This document shows, one piece after another, positions 37,392 to 47,267 of a DNA stretch of 64,000 nt. The stretch spans positions 1,393,001-1,457,000 of the forward strand of contig NZ_CP083746.1 in the NCBI RefSeq assembly GCF_020151015.1, written 5' to 3'. The first letter of the stretch is position 1. Every line of letters begins with the position of its first letter. Source of the DNA: Pseudomonas sp. p1(2021b) (GTDB taxonomy: Bacteria > Pseudomonadota > Gammaproteobacteria > Pseudomonadales > Pseudomonadaceae). The translations under genes and the position numbers were made by a program. The notes beneath the pieces were generated by a model. The model was not told where the DNA came from, did no database searches, and was given only the letters and a program-made list of their open reading frames with translations.

Positions 37392-38152
37392 GCCTGAACT
37401 TCACCGTGGTGATTCCCGCCCGCCTGCGCTCCACGCGCCTGCCGGGCAAACCCCTGCTGCCGATCGCCGGCAAGCCGATGGTCCAGCATGTCTGGGAGCA
37501 GGCGCGCAAGAGTGGCGCCAGCCGCGTGGTCATCGCCACCGATGACGCCAGTATCGTCGAGGCCTGCCAGGCCTTTGGCGCCGAGGTCCTGTTGACCCGC
37601 GCCGATCATGAGTCGGGCACCGATCGCCTGGCCGAAGTGGCCGCGCAATTGGCGTTGCCCGCCGATGCCATCGTGGTCAATGTCCAGGGCGACGAACCCC
37701 TGATCCCACCGGTGATCATCGACCAGGTGGCCGCCAACCTCGCGGCCCACCCGGAGGCCGGCATCGCCACCCTGGCCGAGCCGATCGCCGAGCCGGAAAC
37801 CGTCTTCAACCCCAACGCGGTGAAGGTGGTCAGCGACAAGAATGGCCTGGCCCTGACCTTCAGCCGCGCTCCGCTGCCTTGGGCTCGGGATGCCTTCGCC
37901 AAAGACCGCGAAAACCTTCCTGGGGGCGTTCCGTACCGTCGTCACATCGGCATGTACGCCTACCGCGTGGGCTTCCTGCAAGACTTCGTCGGCTGGGGGC
38001 CATGCTGGCTGGAGCAGACCGAGTCGCTGGAGCAACTGCGCGCCCTGTGGCATGGCGTGCGCATCCATGTCGCCGACGCCATCGAGGCGCCTGCGGTCGG
38101 CGTGGATACCCCTGAAGACCTGGAGCGCGTACGGCGCTTGCTGGAGGCCTGA
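37388..38152 (+). CDS. kdsB: CMP-KDO synthetase
   Basis: 254 aa nucleotidyltransferase. '[17 protein letters not shown]' at the N-terminus, '[21 protein letters not shown]', '[11 protein letters not shown]' and '[12 protein letters not shown]' are family motifs. It activates KDO for lipopolysaccharide core synthesis in the cytoplasm. It is coupled to both neighbours by short overlaps. Confidence 0.95.
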   Translation: MSLNFTVVIPARLRSTRLPGKPLLPIAGKPMVQHVWEQARKSGASRVVIATDDASIVEACQAFGAEVLLTRADHESGTDRLAEVAAQLALPADAIVVNVQGDEPLIPPVIIDQVAANLAAHPEAGIATLAEPIAEPETVFNPNAVKVVSDKNGLALTFSRAPLPWARDAFAKDRENLPGGVPYRRHIGMYAYRVGFLQDFVGWGPCWLEQTESLEQLRALWHGVRIHVADAIEAPAVGVDTPEDLERVRRLLEA

Positions 38153-38616
38153 TGCGCGTTCTGTTCGTCTGCCTGGGCAACATCTGTCGTTCGCCGACTG
38201 CCGAGGGCGTGCTGCGTCATCAACTGCAGGCCGCAGGCCTGGCCGAACAGGTGCACGTGGCGTCTGCCGGCACCGGTGACTGGCATGTGGGCAAGGCGCC
38301 CGACAGCCGTACCTGCCAGGCGGCCCTGGCGCGTGGCTACGACCTGTCGCGCCAGCGCGCCCAGCAGGTCAAGGTCGAGCATTTCGGTGACTACGACCTG
38401 ATCCTGGCCATGGACAAGAGCAACCTCGGCCACCTGCAGGCCATGCGCCCGCATACCGCCCGCGGCGAACTCGACCTGTTCCTGCGCCGCTATGGTGCGG
38501 CCCTGGATGAAGTACCAGACCCTTACTACGGCGGCGCCGAAGGTTTCGAGCAGGTCCTGGACCTGATCGAGGCGGCCTGCCGTGAGCTGGTCGTGGAAAT
38601 CAAGGGGCGGCTATGA
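38152..38616 (+). CDS. ptpA: Low-molecular-weight protein tyrosine phosphatase
   Basis: 154 aa with the CX5R loop 'CLGNICRSPTAEG' at residues 6-18 and the general-acid Asp in 'EVPDPYYGG'. Homologues dephosphorylate tyrosine kinases of envelope polysaccharide synthesis or small substrates; no such kinase is adjacent here. It is coupled to kdsB and murB by overlaps. Confidence 0.9.
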   Translation: MRVLFVCLGNICRSPTAEGVLRHQLQAAGLAEQVHVASAGTGDWHVGKAPDSRTCQAALARGYDLSRQRAQQVKVEHFGDYDLILAMDKSNLGHLQAMRPHTARGELDLFLRRYGAALDEVPDPYYGGAEGFEQVLDLIEAACRELVVEIKGRL

Positions 38617-39632
38617 CGGCGAGTTGGCAGGAACGGGTATCGCTCAAGCCTTACAACACCTTTGGCATCGACGTGAGCGCCCGGTACTTCACCCAGGCCC
38701 ATGACGACGACGAAGTGCGCCAGGCCCTGGCCGAGGCTGCCGAGCGGCAGGTGCCGGTGCTGGTGATCGGTGGCGGCAGCAACCTGCTGCTGACCGGTGA
38801 TATCGACGCCCTGGTGCTGCACATGGCCAGCCGTGGTCGCCGGGTCGTGCAGGAGGACAGTGACCGGGTCGTGGTCGAGGCCGAGGCCGGTGAGCCTTGG
38901 CATCCTTTCGTGCAATGGTCCCTGGAACAGGGGTTCTGCGGCCTGGAAAACCTCAGCCTGATTCCTGGCACCGTGGGCGCTGCGCCCATGCAGAACGTCG
39001 GCGCCTACGGGGTGGAAATCAAGGACGTGTTCGCCGGGCTGACCGCACTGGACCGGGAAACCGGCGAGCTGCGCGATTTCGCTCTGGAAGAGTGCGCCTT
39101 CGCCTACCGTGACAGCCTGTTCAAGCGTAACCCTGGGCGCTGGTTGATCTTGCGGGTGCGTTTCGCCCTCAGCCGGACCTTGAGGGCTCACCTGGACTAC
39201 GGGCCGGTGCGCCAGCGCCTGGCCGAGCAGGGCGTCGAGACGCCGACAGCCCAGGCTATCAGCGAGGCCATCTGTAGCATTCGCCGGGAAAAACTGCCCG
39301 ACCCGGCCGAACTGGGCAACGCCGGCAGCTTCTTCAAGAACCCGGTGGTTCCGGCGGCGCTGGCAGAACGCATTCGTGAGCACTACCCGAACGTGGTGGC
39401 TTATCCACAACCCGACGGCCAGGTGAAACTGGCTGCTGGCTGGCTGATCGAGCAAGCTGGGTGGAAGGGCTATCGGGATGGCGATGCCGGGGTGCACCGC
39501 CTGCAGTCGCTGGTGCTGGTGAATTATGGGCAGGCGACGGGTGCCCAGCTGCATGATCTGGCGCGTAGGATCCAGGCCGACATCTTCGAGCGGTTTGGTG
39601 TGGTGTTGGAGATGGAGCCCAACCTGTACTGA
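38613..39632 (+). CDS. murB: UDP-N-acetylenolpyruvoylglucosamine reductase
   Basis: 339 aa of the type I MurB class. 'NTFGIDVSARY', FAD-binding 'LVIGGGSNLLLTGD', 'GTVGAAPMQNVGAYGVEIKD', 'FAYRDSLFK' and the catalytic Ser region 'NAGSFFKNPVV' are visible. It makes UDP-MurNAc for peptidoglycan. It is the last gene of the run from exbB; REP elements and a terminator follow. Confidence 0.95.
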   Translation: MTASWQERVSLKPYNTFGIDVSARYFTQAHDDDEVRQALAEAAERQVPVLVIGGGSNLLLTGDIDALVLHMASRGRRVVQEDSDRVVVEAEAGEPWHPFVQWSLEQGFCGLENLSLIPGTVGAAPMQNVGAYGVEIKDVFAGLTALDRETGELRDFALEECAFAYRDSLFKRNPGRWLILRVRFALSRTLRAHLDYGPVRQRLAEQGVETPTAQAISEAICSIRREKLPDPAELGNAGSFFKNPVVPAALAERIREHYPNVVAYPQPDGQVKLAAGWLIEQAGWKGYRDGDAGVHRLQSLVLVNYGQATGAQLHDLARRIQADIFERFGVVLEMEPNLY

Positions 39633-39660
39633 TGGTGTCGTCAGTGCTTGGCATGGCCTT

Positions 39661-39796
39661 TGTAGGAGCGGGCTTGCCCCGCGATCGGCTGCGTAGCAGC
39701 CGCAAACCCGGCAAGAATTTGGTCTGCCTGGTCTATCGAAGTGGCTGATCTTACGGCTGCTACGCAGCCGATCGCGGGGCAAGCCCGCTCCTACAC
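39661..39796. repeat. Facing REP pair (BIME-like) between murB and rne
   Basis: A REP at 39661-39695 (TGTAGGAGCGGGCTTGCCCC...) and its inverse at 39755-39796 are separated by about 60 bases. The arms, including GCTGCGTAGCAGCC and GGCTGCTACGCAGCC, can pair into one long hairpin. Confidence 0.85.
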
Positions 39797-39811
39797 GGAA
39801 CAACGCCCATG

Positions 39812-39847
39812 AAAAAGCCCCGCCAGTTCGCACTGGCGGGGCTTTTT
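39812..39847. terminator. Bidirectional terminator between murB and rne
   Basis: AAAAAGCCCCGCCAGT / ACTGGCGGGGCTTTTT with a 4-base loop gives a T-run on both strands and serves both convergent genes. Confidence 0.93.
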
Positions 39848-39863
39848 CATTCAACCGATGGCA

Positions 39864-42800
39864 TCAACCGTGGTTAGGCTTTTGCGCTTCGGTGGTTTCC
39901 AGCGCCTCGGGCTCCTGGGCTGCTGCAGCGGCCTTGGCGGCAGCGGCGGCAGCTTCGGCTTCGCGCTTGCGGCGACGCACTTCGCGTGGGTCGTTCGGGG
40001 CGCGGCCGTTGGGCAGCATCACAGTGGCCGGTTCGACCGGGGCCGGTGCCTCTGGCGCTGCTTCTGCAGGCGCGGCTTGGGCTGCGACCGGAGCAGGTTC
40101 GACCACTTCAGGCGTTGCCTCGACGGCTTCGACAACCGGCTCTGCAACCGGCGCTTGCCCGGTGGCAGGGGCTTTCTCGGCTTCGCCGGACTCAACGGCC
40201 GGTGCTTGTGCGGCAGTTTCGACCGCAGGGGCTTCGGCAGCGGGCTGTTCAGCCGTTTCCACGACAGGTTCGGCACCAGGCTCGACTACGGCAACCGGTG
40301 CGCTGACAGGCTGCTCTACCACTGGGGCGATAGCGGCTTGCTCGACCTGGGTAGCCGGCTCTGCGGCGACCTGTTCAGCCGACAGGGCGATGACTTCACC
40401 TTCGGCAACCGTGGCAGTGGCTTGTTCGGCCTGCTGGTTGGCCTGGGCTTCGGCGTCGGCGCTGATGTTGCTGGTGGCGACGGCGGCCGTCACGGCCAGG
40501 CCGGCGGCCAGTTCCGCACCCAGCTCGGTGGCTTGGTGCTGCGGTGCTGCCTGTTCTTCGCCGGTAGCGTCCTCGTCACCGCCTTCGATCAGCTCGCCGT
40601 TGGCGTTGCGCTGACGTTCGCGACGGTTGCTGCGACGACGCTGGCCACGGGAACGGCGGCGTGGGCGTTCGCCATCGGTGCCTTCCTGTTGCTCATCCTG
40701 CAGCAGCTCTTCGTTGGGCAGTTGCTCCTCGGTGGCTTCGGCTGCTTGCTCGGCGGCACGCGGCTGGCGCTCTTCGCGTGGTGGGCGCGGCTGGCGTTCT
40801 TCACGCTCGGCACGCTCTTCGCGCGGAGCACGTTCTTCACGAGGGACACGTTCTTCACGCGGAGCACGTTCTTCACGAGGAGCGCGTTCTTCACGCGGGG
40901 CTCGTTCTTCACGCGGGGCACGTTCTTCGCGAGGCGTACGTTCTTCACGTGGCTGGCGTTCTTCACGCGGTGCGCGTTCTTCGCGGGCTACGCGTTCTTC
41001 ACGTGGCGCACGTTCTTCGCGCGGCTGGCGCTCCTCGCGGGCGGCCGGTGCGGCGTCCAGCGGTTCACGCAGCTCGCGTACACGCTCTTCGCGGTTGCCA
41101 CGGCGGTCTTCGCGTGGCTGGCGCGGCTGGCGCTCTTCACGTGGTGCGCGCTCCTCGCGAGGTGCACGTTCTTCACGCGGCGCACGCTCTTCGCGTGGCT
41201 GGCGCTCTTCACGCGGGGCTCGCTCGCCACGCTCTTCGCGCGGCTTGCGCTCCTCATCGCGGCGGCCGTTGCGATTGCGGCTCTGCTGACGGCCGTTGCG
41301 ACGCTCTTCGTTACGCTGCGCGCGTTCGGTGGCAGGTTTCTCGGTGGCGGCAGCCGGAGCGGCAACAGGCTCTTCCTTGCCGGCGAACAGGCTGACCAGG
41401 GACTTGACCAGGCCTTTGAACAGGCTCGGTTCAGGTGCGCTCGGCGCCGGCGCGGCAGGAGCGGCCGGTTGCGGTTCGGGCGTGGCCGGTACCGGGGCAT
41501 TGGCGCGGGCCGGAGCGGTCTTCACTGCGGCTTCCTGGCGAACCAGGGTGCGGGTGGCGGTCGGCTGCGGTGCTTCTTCGGTTTCGGCGGCCGCGATCTC
41601 ATAGCTGGACTGGCTGTTGAGCACGTCCGGGTTGTCGTCGCGCAGGCGCTGGACTTCGAAGTGCGGGGTTTCCAGGTGATCGTTCGGCAGGATGATGATG
41701 CGCGCACGGGTGCGCAGTTCGATCTTGGTGATCGAGTTGCGCTTTTCATTGAGCAGGAAGGCGGCCACCGGGATCGGCACTTGGGCGCGTACCTCGGCGG
41801 TACGGTCCTTGAGGGCTTCTTCCTCGATCAGGCGCAGGATCGCCAGGGACAGCGACTCGACGTCGCGGATGATGCCGGTGCCGGAGCAGCGTGGGCAGAC
41901 GATGCCGCTGCTTTCGCCAAGCGATGGGCGCAGGCGCTGGCGGGACATCTCCAACAGGCCGAAGCGCGAAATGCGGCCAACCTGGACGCGGGCACGGTCG
42001 GCCTCGAGGCATTCGCGTACGCGCTCTTCCACGGCGCGCTGGTTCTTCGCCGGGGTCATGTCGATGAAGTCGATGACGATCAGGCCGCCGATGTCGCGCA
42101 GACGCAGCTGGCGGGCGATTTCCTCGGCCGCTTCCAGGTTGGTCTGCAGGGCGGTTTCCTCGATGTCGCTACCCTTGGTGGCGCGCGCCGAGTTGATGTC
42201 GATGGAAACCAGGGCTTCGGTCGGGTCGATGACGATGGAGCCGCCCGACGGCAGGTCGACCACGCGCTGGAAAGCGGTCTCGATCTGGCTTTCGATCTGG
42301 AAGCGGTTGAACAGCGGGACGCTGTCTTCGTACAGCTTGACCTTGCTGGCGTACTGCGGCATCACCTGGCGGATGAAGGTCAGGGCTTCTTCCTGGGCGT
42401 CGATGCTGTCGATCAGCACTTCGCCGATGTCCTGGCGCAGGTAGTCGCGGATGGCGCGGATGATGACGTTGCTTTCCTGGTAGATCAGGAACGGCGCGGC
42501 GCGGTCTTGGGACGCTTCCTTGATGGCGGTCCACAGTTGCAGCAGGTAGTCCAGGTCCCACTGCATTTCTTCGCTGCTGCGGCCAAGGCCGGCGGTGCGC
42601 ACGATCAGGCCCATGTCGCCCGGGACGGTCAGGCCGTTGAGGGCTTCGCGCAGCTCGTTGCGCTCTTCGCCTTCGATGCGGCGGGAAATGCCGCCGGCAC
42701 GCGGGTTGTTGGGCATCAGCACCAGGTAGCGGCCGGCCAGGCTGATGAAGGTGGTCAGGGCGGCGCCTTTGTTGCCGCGCTCTTCCTTCTCGACCTGGAC

Positions 42801-43097
42801 GATGACTTCCTGGCCTTCGCTCAGTACTTCCTTGATGTTGACGCGGCCTTCGGGCGCCTTCTTGAAGTATTCGCGGGAGATTTCCTTGAGTGGCAGGAAG
42901 CCGTGGCGTTCGGAGCCGAAGTCGACGAAGGCGGCTTCGAGGCTGGGTTCGATCCGGGTGATCCGGCCTTTGTAGATGTTGGCCTTCTTCTGCTCGCGCG
43001 CCCCGGACTCGATATCCAGGTCGTAGAGGCGTTGGCCATCCACCAGGGCTACACGCAACTCTTCGGGTTGAGTCGCGTTAATCAGCATTCTTTTCAT
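39864..43097 (-). CDS. rne: Ribonuclease E
   Basis: 1077 aa from [10 protein letters not shown]; an ATG 16 codons upstream is less likely. The S1 domain lies at about 37-120, catalytic Asp residues in '[15 protein letters not shown]' and 'IVIDFIDM' near 303 and 346, and the Zn-link in 'CPRCSGTG' near 404. The N-terminal 520 residues are the catalytic half. The rest is a disordered scaffold. First comes an Arg/Glu-rich RNA-binding tract of REERxP repeats, then an Ala/Pro/Val/Glu-rich tail ending near '[13 protein letters not shown]'. RNase E starts mRNA decay and rRNA/tRNA processing and assembles the degradosome. It diverges from rluC across a long gap. Confidence 0.96.
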   Translation of the reverse strand: MKRMLINATQPEELRVALVDGQRLYDLDIESGAREQKKANIYKGRITRIEPSLEAAFVDFGSERHGFLPLKEISREYFKKAPEGRVNIKEVLSEGQEVIVQVEKEERGNKGAALTTFISLAGRYLVLMPNNPRAGGISRRIEGEERNELREALNGLTVPGDMGLIVRTAGLGRSSEEMQWDLDYLLQLWTAIKEASQDRAAPFLIYQESNVIIRAIRDYLRQDIGEVLIDSIDAQEEALTFIRQVMPQYASKVKLYEDSVPLFNRFQIESQIETAFQRVVDLPSGGSIVIDPTEALVSIDINSARATKGSDIEETALQTNLEAAEEIARQLRLRDIGGLIVIDFIDMTPAKNQRAVEERVRECLEADRARVQVGRISRFGLLEMSRQRLRPSLGESSGIVCPRCSGTGIIRDVESLSLAILRLIEEEALKDRTAEVRAQVPIPVAAFLLNEKRNSITKIELRTRARIIILPNDHLETPHFEVQRLRDDNPDVLNSQSSYEIAAAETEEAPQPTATRTLVRQEAAVKTAPARANAPVPATPEPQPAAPAAPAPSAPEPSLFKGLVKSLVSLFAGKEEPVAAPAAATEKPATERAQRNEERRNGRQQSRNRNGRRDEERKPREERGERAPREERQPREERAPREERAPREERAPREERQPRQPREDRRGNREERVRELREPLDAAPAAREERQPREERAPREERVAREERAPREERQPREERTPREERAPREERAPREERAPREERAPREERVPREERAPREERAEREERQPRPPREERQPRAAEQAAEATEEQLPNEELLQDEQQEGTDGERPRRRSRGQRRRSNRRERQRNANGELIEGGDEDATGEEQAAPQHQATELGAELAAGLAVTAAVATSNISADAEAQANQQAEQATATVAEGEVIALSAEQVAAEPATQVEQAAIAPVVEQPVSAPVAVVEPGAEPVVETAEQPAAEAPAVETAAQAPAVESGEAEKAPATGQAPVAEPVVEAVEATPEVVEPAPVAAQAAPAEAAPEAPAPVEPATVMLPNGRAPNDPREVRRRKREAEAAAAAAKAAAAAQEPEALETTEAQKPNHG
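40755..41255. repeat. Degenerate 18-base tandem repeat inside rne
   Basis: About two dozen copies encode the hexapeptide family [12 protein letters not shown] on the minus strand, interrupted once by a non-repeat insert near 41045-41100. The plus strand shows it as repeated CGTTCTTCACGCGGAGCA-like units. Confidence 0.85.
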
Positions 43098-43882
43098 GTT
43101 GTACCGTCGGTTTCCGGGCTGCCGGAAACGGCGTTCGGCACACACGACTGTTCATGGTCGGTGCCAAGGTGCGCAAAGGGTGGCGGGCCACCCCCGTGTC
43201 CAGCGACGTTCGGCACCAGCCGGTTACCCAGCCTGCCGTGGTCGCGACGACGCGTCCTGTTTGCTGCGATGCCAAAAAGACCTGTGGTATCCGAATCAAC
43301 CATACAGGCCCCGTGCACTCAGTCAGGAGGAGGAATCAACCGTCGGCCGTGGACGCCCGAGGGGCATCTGTCCAGGACCGGGTCCGCTCATCGGCCAAAC
43401 AAGGGGCCGGTGGCCGGACGCGGTGCTACACGGTCCGAGGGCTGTGCATCTCCACCCTGCACGTATCCTGATCATTCGGGTGCTGCCGCGCGCTGAATCC
43501 GCAACGGGTTGCATTTTTCGCCAGCTCCGATTCGGGAACTGGCGCCATTCATATCCAAGGCAGGTATTTCCGAAGCATTCGCCGGGCGATGCGTGCAAGC
43601 GCCGGAGCGGGCAGAGGTACGGCGAAAAGAAGCGGGTAAGCAGGTGAAATACCGCACTTGTCGTTTTTTTTCGGTCTTCTCTACACAGCGCTGGTGGCGA
43701 TTCCAGGCATTTCGGTAAACTGGCGAAAACCCCGTAGGACGGCCTCGCGTCCTCGAGAATTGCGATGGTCAGGGGCGGGCCTGGAGCCTGCTGCCGCTGG
43801 CCTGCCGCTTTTGGCGGCGTTCGCGACTATAGCAGTAATGATTAAGTGCTTCAATTCCATAAAAAATTGTTATGATTCCCGC
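43098..43882. other. 785-base region between the divergent rne and rluC
   Basis: No convincing gene is seen on either strand. It must hold the promoter and a long 5' leader of rne, the kind of leader used for RNase E autoregulation in enterobacteria (established there, not shown here). On the rluC side, TATGAT at 43871-43876 is a -10-like box only 6 bases before the rluC ATG. Confidence 0.5.
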
Positions 43883-44839
43883 ATGACGACCAATACCCCC
43901 CCGACTTCCGGCGTACAGCTGATCGAAGTCGCGCCGGAGCTTGCCGGCCAGCGCATCGACAATTTCCTCATCACGGCCCTCAAGGGCGTGCCCAAGACCC
44001 TGGTCTACCGCATCCTGCGCAAAGGCGAGGTGCGGGTCAACAAGGGCCGGATCAAGCCTGAGTACAAACTCCAGGCCGGCGATATCGTGCGCGTGCCGCC
44101 GGTGCGCCTGCCCGAGCGTGACGAGCCGGCCCCGGTGGCCCAGGGGCTGCTGCAGCGCCTGGAGGCGGCCATCGTCTACGAAGACAAGGCGCTGATCGTG
44201 CTCAACAAGCCGGCCGGCATCGCCGTGCATGGCGGCAGCGGCCTGAGCTTCGGGGTGATCGAGGCGCTGCGCCAGTTGCGTCCGGACGCCAAGGAGCTGG
44301 AGCTGGTCCATCGACTCGACCGCGACACCTCCGGTCTGCTGATGATCGCCAAGAAGCGCAGCATGTTGCGCCACCTGCACGCGGCCCTGCGTGGCGATGG
44401 TGTCGACAAGCGCTACATGGCCCTGGTGCGCGGCCATTGGCCGACGTCCAAGAAACAAGTCAGTGCGCCGCTGCAGAAGAGCAACCTGCGTTCGGGCGAA
44501 CGCATGGTCGAAGTCAACGACGAAGGCAAGGAGGCGCTGACCCTGTTCCGCGTGTTGCGCCGCTTCGGCGACTTCGCCACCCTGGTCGAGGCGCGTCCGG
44601 TGACCGGCCGCACCCACCAGATCCGCGTGCACACCCTGCATGCAGGGCACAGCATCGCCGGTGACAGCAAGTATGGCGACGAAGACTTCTCCAAGGAGAT
44701 CCGCGACCTGGGCGGCAAGCGCTTGTTCCTGCATGCCTATGCCCTGACCGTGCCGCTGCCCGACGGCGGTGAGCTGAAGGTCGAGGCGCCGGTGGACGAG
44801 GTATGGGCCAAGACCGTGGAGCGTTTGAGTGCGACCTGA
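43883..44839 (+). CDS. rluC: 23S rRNA pseudouridine synthase RluC
   Basis: 318 aa. An N-terminal S4 domain (about 20-85, '[20 protein letters not shown]') is followed by the RluA-type catalytic domain with '[12 protein letters not shown]' (catalytic Asp) and '[14 protein letters not shown]'. It modifies U955, U2504 and U2580 (E. coli numbering) in 23S rRNA. The start at 43883 gives [10 protein letters not shown]; earlier in-frame ATGs have no support. It is followed 6 bases later by the HAD gene. Confidence 0.95.
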   Translation: MTTNTPPTSGVQLIEVAPELAGQRIDNFLITALKGVPKTLVYRILRKGEVRVNKGRIKPEYKLQAGDIVRVPPVRLPERDEPAPVAQGLLQRLEAAIVYEDKALIVLNKPAGIAVHGGSGLSFGVIEALRQLRPDAKELELVHRLDRDTSGLLMIAKKRSMLRHLHAALRGDGVDKRYMALVRGHWPTSKKQVSAPLQKSNLRSGERMVEVNDEGKEALTLFRVLRRFGDFATLVEARPVTGRTHQIRVHTLHAGHSIAGDSKYGDEDFSKEIRDLGGKRLFLHAYALTVPLPDGGELKVEAPVDEVWAKTVERLSAT

Positions 44840-44845
44840 TTTCCC

Positions 44846-45532
44846 ATGAACAAACCGTATGAGCTGTTGATCTTCGACTGGGATGGCACCCTGGCCGACT
44901 CCATCGGGCGGATCGTCCTGGCCATGAACAGTGCCGCCGAGCGTGCCGGCGAGGCGCCCAGTGACGAGGGTGCGATCAAGGGCATCATCGGGCTGGCCCT
45001 GGGTGAGGCGATCGCCACGCTGTACCCGCATCTGGATGTTGGTCAGGTCGAAGTGTTCCGCCAGCACTACGCCGATGTGTACATGGCGCTGGACCAGCAG
45101 CCTTCGCCGCTGTTCGAGGGCGTGGTGGAATCGCTGGAGGCGTTCCGTGCCGAGGGTTACCGCCTGGCGGTCGCCACCGGCAAGGCGCGCCGTGGGCTGG
45201 ACCGGGTGCTCAAGGCCAATGGCTGGGAGCGTTACTTCGACATCACCCGCGCTGCCGACGAAACCCGTGGCAAGCCGCACCCGCTGATGCTCGAGCAGAT
45301 CCTTGCCCATTGCCAGGTCGAACCGCAGCGCGCATTGATGGTCGGAGATTCGGCGTTCGACCTGCAGATGGCCGCCAATGCCGGGATGCATTCGGTCGCC
45401 GTGGGGTATGGTGCCATGTCCCTGGAGGCCTTGAGCGAGTTCGGTCCGCAGGTGTGCATCGATCATTTTTCACAGTTGCGTGAGTGGCTGGCCACATCGC
45501 GCACCCATTCCAAGGTAGGTGAGCATGGCTGA
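44846..45532 (+). CDS. HAD-superfamily phosphatase (Gph-like)
   Basis: 228 aa. Motif I 'DWDGTLADS' near residue 10, motif II around 'ATGKARRGLDRVL' and motifs III/IV in 'LMVGDSAFDLQMAANAG' are complete. The cap domain lies at about 20-85. It is a small-molecule phosphatase, perhaps of phosphoglycolate type; the substrate is not certain. It overlaps the sppA start by 8 bases. Confidence 0.88.
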   Translation: MNKPYELLIFDWDGTLADSIGRIVLAMNSAAERAGEAPSDEGAIKGIIGLALGEAIATLYPHLDVGQVEVFRQHYADVYMALDQQPSPLFEGVVESLEAFRAEGYRLAVATGKARRGLDRVLKANGWERYFDITRAADETRGKPHPLMLEQILAHCQVEPQRALMVGDSAFDLQMAANAGMHSVAVGYGAMSLEALSEFGPQVCIDHFSQLREWLATSRTHSKVGEHG

Positions 45533-46517
45533 CGAGTGGCGGGCACCCGAGCCCGAGGGCTCCGGGGACAACGACGAGCGCAAGAGCTGGAAGCTGCTGG
45601 AGAAGACCCTGCTGGCAGGTGTGCAGGAGCAGCGTCGGGCACGGCGCTGGGGGATCTTCTTCAAGCTGCTGACCTTCGTCTACTTGTTCGGCATCCTGCT
45701 GCTGTTCACCCCGCTGATGGACATGGACAAGGCGGCTTCGCGCAGTGCCAGCCATACCGCCTTGGTCGAGGTGCGCGGCATCATCGCCGACCAGGAGCCT
45801 GCCAGCGCGGACAATGTCGTCAAGAGTCTGCGCGAAGCTTTCAAGGACCCGAAGACCAAGGCCGTTGTCATGCGCATCAACAGCCCGGGCGGCAGCCCGG
45901 TGCAGGCGGGCTACATCTATGACGAGATCCGTCGCCTGCGTGGCGAATACCCGGGGATCAAGCTCTATGCGGTGATCGCCGACCTGGGGGCGTCGGGCGC
46001 CTACTACATCGCCAGTGCGGCCGACGAAATCTATGCCGACAAGGCCAGCCTGGTGGGCTCTATCGGTGTCACGGCGGCCGGCTATGGTTTCGTCGGCACC
46101 ATGGAGAAGCTTGGCGTGGAGCGGCGTACCTACACGGCCGGTGAGCACAAGGCCTTCCTCGATCCCTTCTCGCCGCAGAAGCCTGAGGAAACCGAGTTCT
46201 GGCAGGGCGTGCTGAACACCACCCATCAGCAGTTCATTGCCATGGTCAAGCAGGGGCGGGGTGATCGGCTCAAGGACAAGGAGCACCCCGAGCTGTTCAG
46301 CGGCCTGATCTGGTCGGGTGAGCAGGCCAAGGCCCTGGGACTGGTGGATGGCCTGGGCAGTGCCAGCTATGTGGCGCGTGAGGTCGTGGGCGAGAAGGAG
46401 TTGGTGGACTTCACGGTCGAAGAGTCGCCGTTCGATCGCTTCTCCAAGCGCCTGGGAGCCAGCGTGGCCGAGCGCCTGGCCATGTGGATGGGGTTCCAGG
46501 GCCCTGCCTTGCGCTGA
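45525..46517 (+). CDS. sppA: Signal peptide peptidase SppA, 36K type (S49)
   Basis: 330 aa with one membrane segment (about 47-65, 'LLTFVYLFGILLLFTPL') after a charged cytoplasmic N-terminus. 'RINSPGGSPVQAGYIY' and the nucleophile Ser in 'DLGASGAYYIASAA' are visible, and the Lys of the Ser/Lys dyad follows in the 'IYADKASLVGSIGV' region. It degrades leftover signal peptides in the inner membrane. The start at 45525 follows AAGGTAGGTG. Confidence 0.93.
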   Translation: MADEWRAPEPEGSGDNDERKSWKLLEKTLLAGVQEQRRARRWGIFFKLLTFVYLFGILLLFTPLMDMDKAASRSASHTALVEVRGIIADQEPASADNVVKSLREAFKDPKTKAVVMRINSPGGSPVQAGYIYDEIRRLRGEYPGIKLYAVIADLGASGAYYIASAADEIYADKASLVGSIGVTAAGYGFVGTMEKLGVERRTYTAGEHKAFLDPFSPQKPEETEFWQGVLNTTHQQFIAMVKQGRGDRLKDKEHPELFSGLIWSGEQAKALGLVDGLGSASYVAREVVGEKELVDFTVEESPFDRFSKRLGASVAERLAMWMGFQGPALR

Positions 46518-46526
46518 TCTGGGATC

Positions 46527-46572
46527 GGGCCGCTGTGCGGCCCTTTCGCGGCACAAGGCCACTTCTGCCAGG
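46527..46572. repeat. REP element, second type
   Basis: 'GGGCCGCTGTGCGGCCCTTT' followed by CGCGGCACAAGGCC is a REP variant shared with 58203-58245 and 60556-60601. It lies between convergent sppA and maf and may aid termination. Confidence 0.7.
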
Positions 46573-46592
46573 AAGGGCGATGCCGGGGCGTT

Positions 46593-47171
46593 TCAGGGAA
46601 CCTGCACGCCTTCTTTCAGCAGCATGTCCACCAGGCGGATCAGCGGCAAGCCGATCAGGCTGGTGGCATCGCACCCGTGGGTGCTTTGGAACAGGCTCAC
46701 GCCCAGCCCTTCAGCCTTGAAGCTGCCTGCGCAGTCCAGCGGCTGTTCGGCCCTCACATAGCGCTCCACGCGTTCACGATCCAGTTCCCGCAGGTGTACG
46801 GTAAACGGCACGCAGTCCACCTGGCAGCGGCCGGTGGTGCTGTTGTACAAGGCCAGGCCGGTGAGGAAGCTGACCTGTTGCCCGCTGGCGGCCAGCAGTT
46901 GCTCGCAGGCACGTTCGAAGGTGTGCGGCTTGCCCAGGATCTGTTCGCCGAGCACCGCCACCTGGTCGGAGCCGATGATCAGGTGGTCGGGGTGGCTGCT
47001 CGCCAGGGCCTCGGCTTTTTGCCGGGCCAGGCGGCGAACCAGGTCGACGGCCGGTTCGTCATCCAGGCGCCGCTCGTCTATGTCGGGGCTTGCCCAGGTG
47101 AAGGGCAGGCGCAGGCGCTCGAGCAGTTCGCGCCGGTAGGGGGAGCTGGAAGCCAGTAACAGGGGAAGCAT
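46593..47171 (-). CDS. maf: Maf-like nucleotide pyrophosphatase (YceF type)
   Basis: 192 aa. 'LLASSSPYRRELLERL' at the N-terminus, 'DERRLDDEP', 'IIGSDQVAVL' and 'FKAEGLGVSLF' are Maf motifs; the subfamily with 7-methyl-GTP activity (YceF) fits the context beside yceD-rpmF. The start at 47171 is chosen; longer open frames read through the divergent yceD promoter. Confidence 0.92.
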   Translation of the reverse strand: MLPLLLASSSPYRRELLERLRLPFTWASPDIDERRLDDEPAVDLVRRLARQKAEALASSHPDHLIIGSDQVAVLGEQILGKPHTFERACEQLLAASGQQVSFLTGLALYNSTTGRCQVDCVPFTVHLRELDRERVERYVRAEQPLDCAGSFKAEGLGVSLFQSTHGCDATSLIGLPLIRLVDMLLKEGVQVP

Positions 47172-47229
47172 GATAGACTCCTGGGCAGATGACCCCGATT
47201 CTAACATGCGTGATGCTGCCGAATTTCCT

Positions 47230-47258
47230 TTGACAGGGGCGGGGGGCATCCCTAGAAT
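47230..47258 (+). promoter_or_regulatory. Strong sigma-70 promoter of yceD-rpmF
   Basis: TTGACA (47230-47235), a 17-base spacer and TAGAAT (47253-47258). The -10 box ends 9 bases before the yceD ATG, so the expected transcript start is within about 3 bases of that ATG. Confidence 0.8.
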
Positions 47259-47267
47259 GCTGCGCCT

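Noticed and set aside
40755..41255. CRISPR-like short repeats
   Set aside because: The units are degenerate, contiguous without unique spacers, and encode REERxP within rne.
39858..43496. A 1212-aa open frame on the plus strand opposite rne
   Set aside because: It mirrors the low-complexity Arg/Glu and Ala/Pro repeats of RNase E, whose catalytic motifs are intact on the minus strand. It is a composition artefact.
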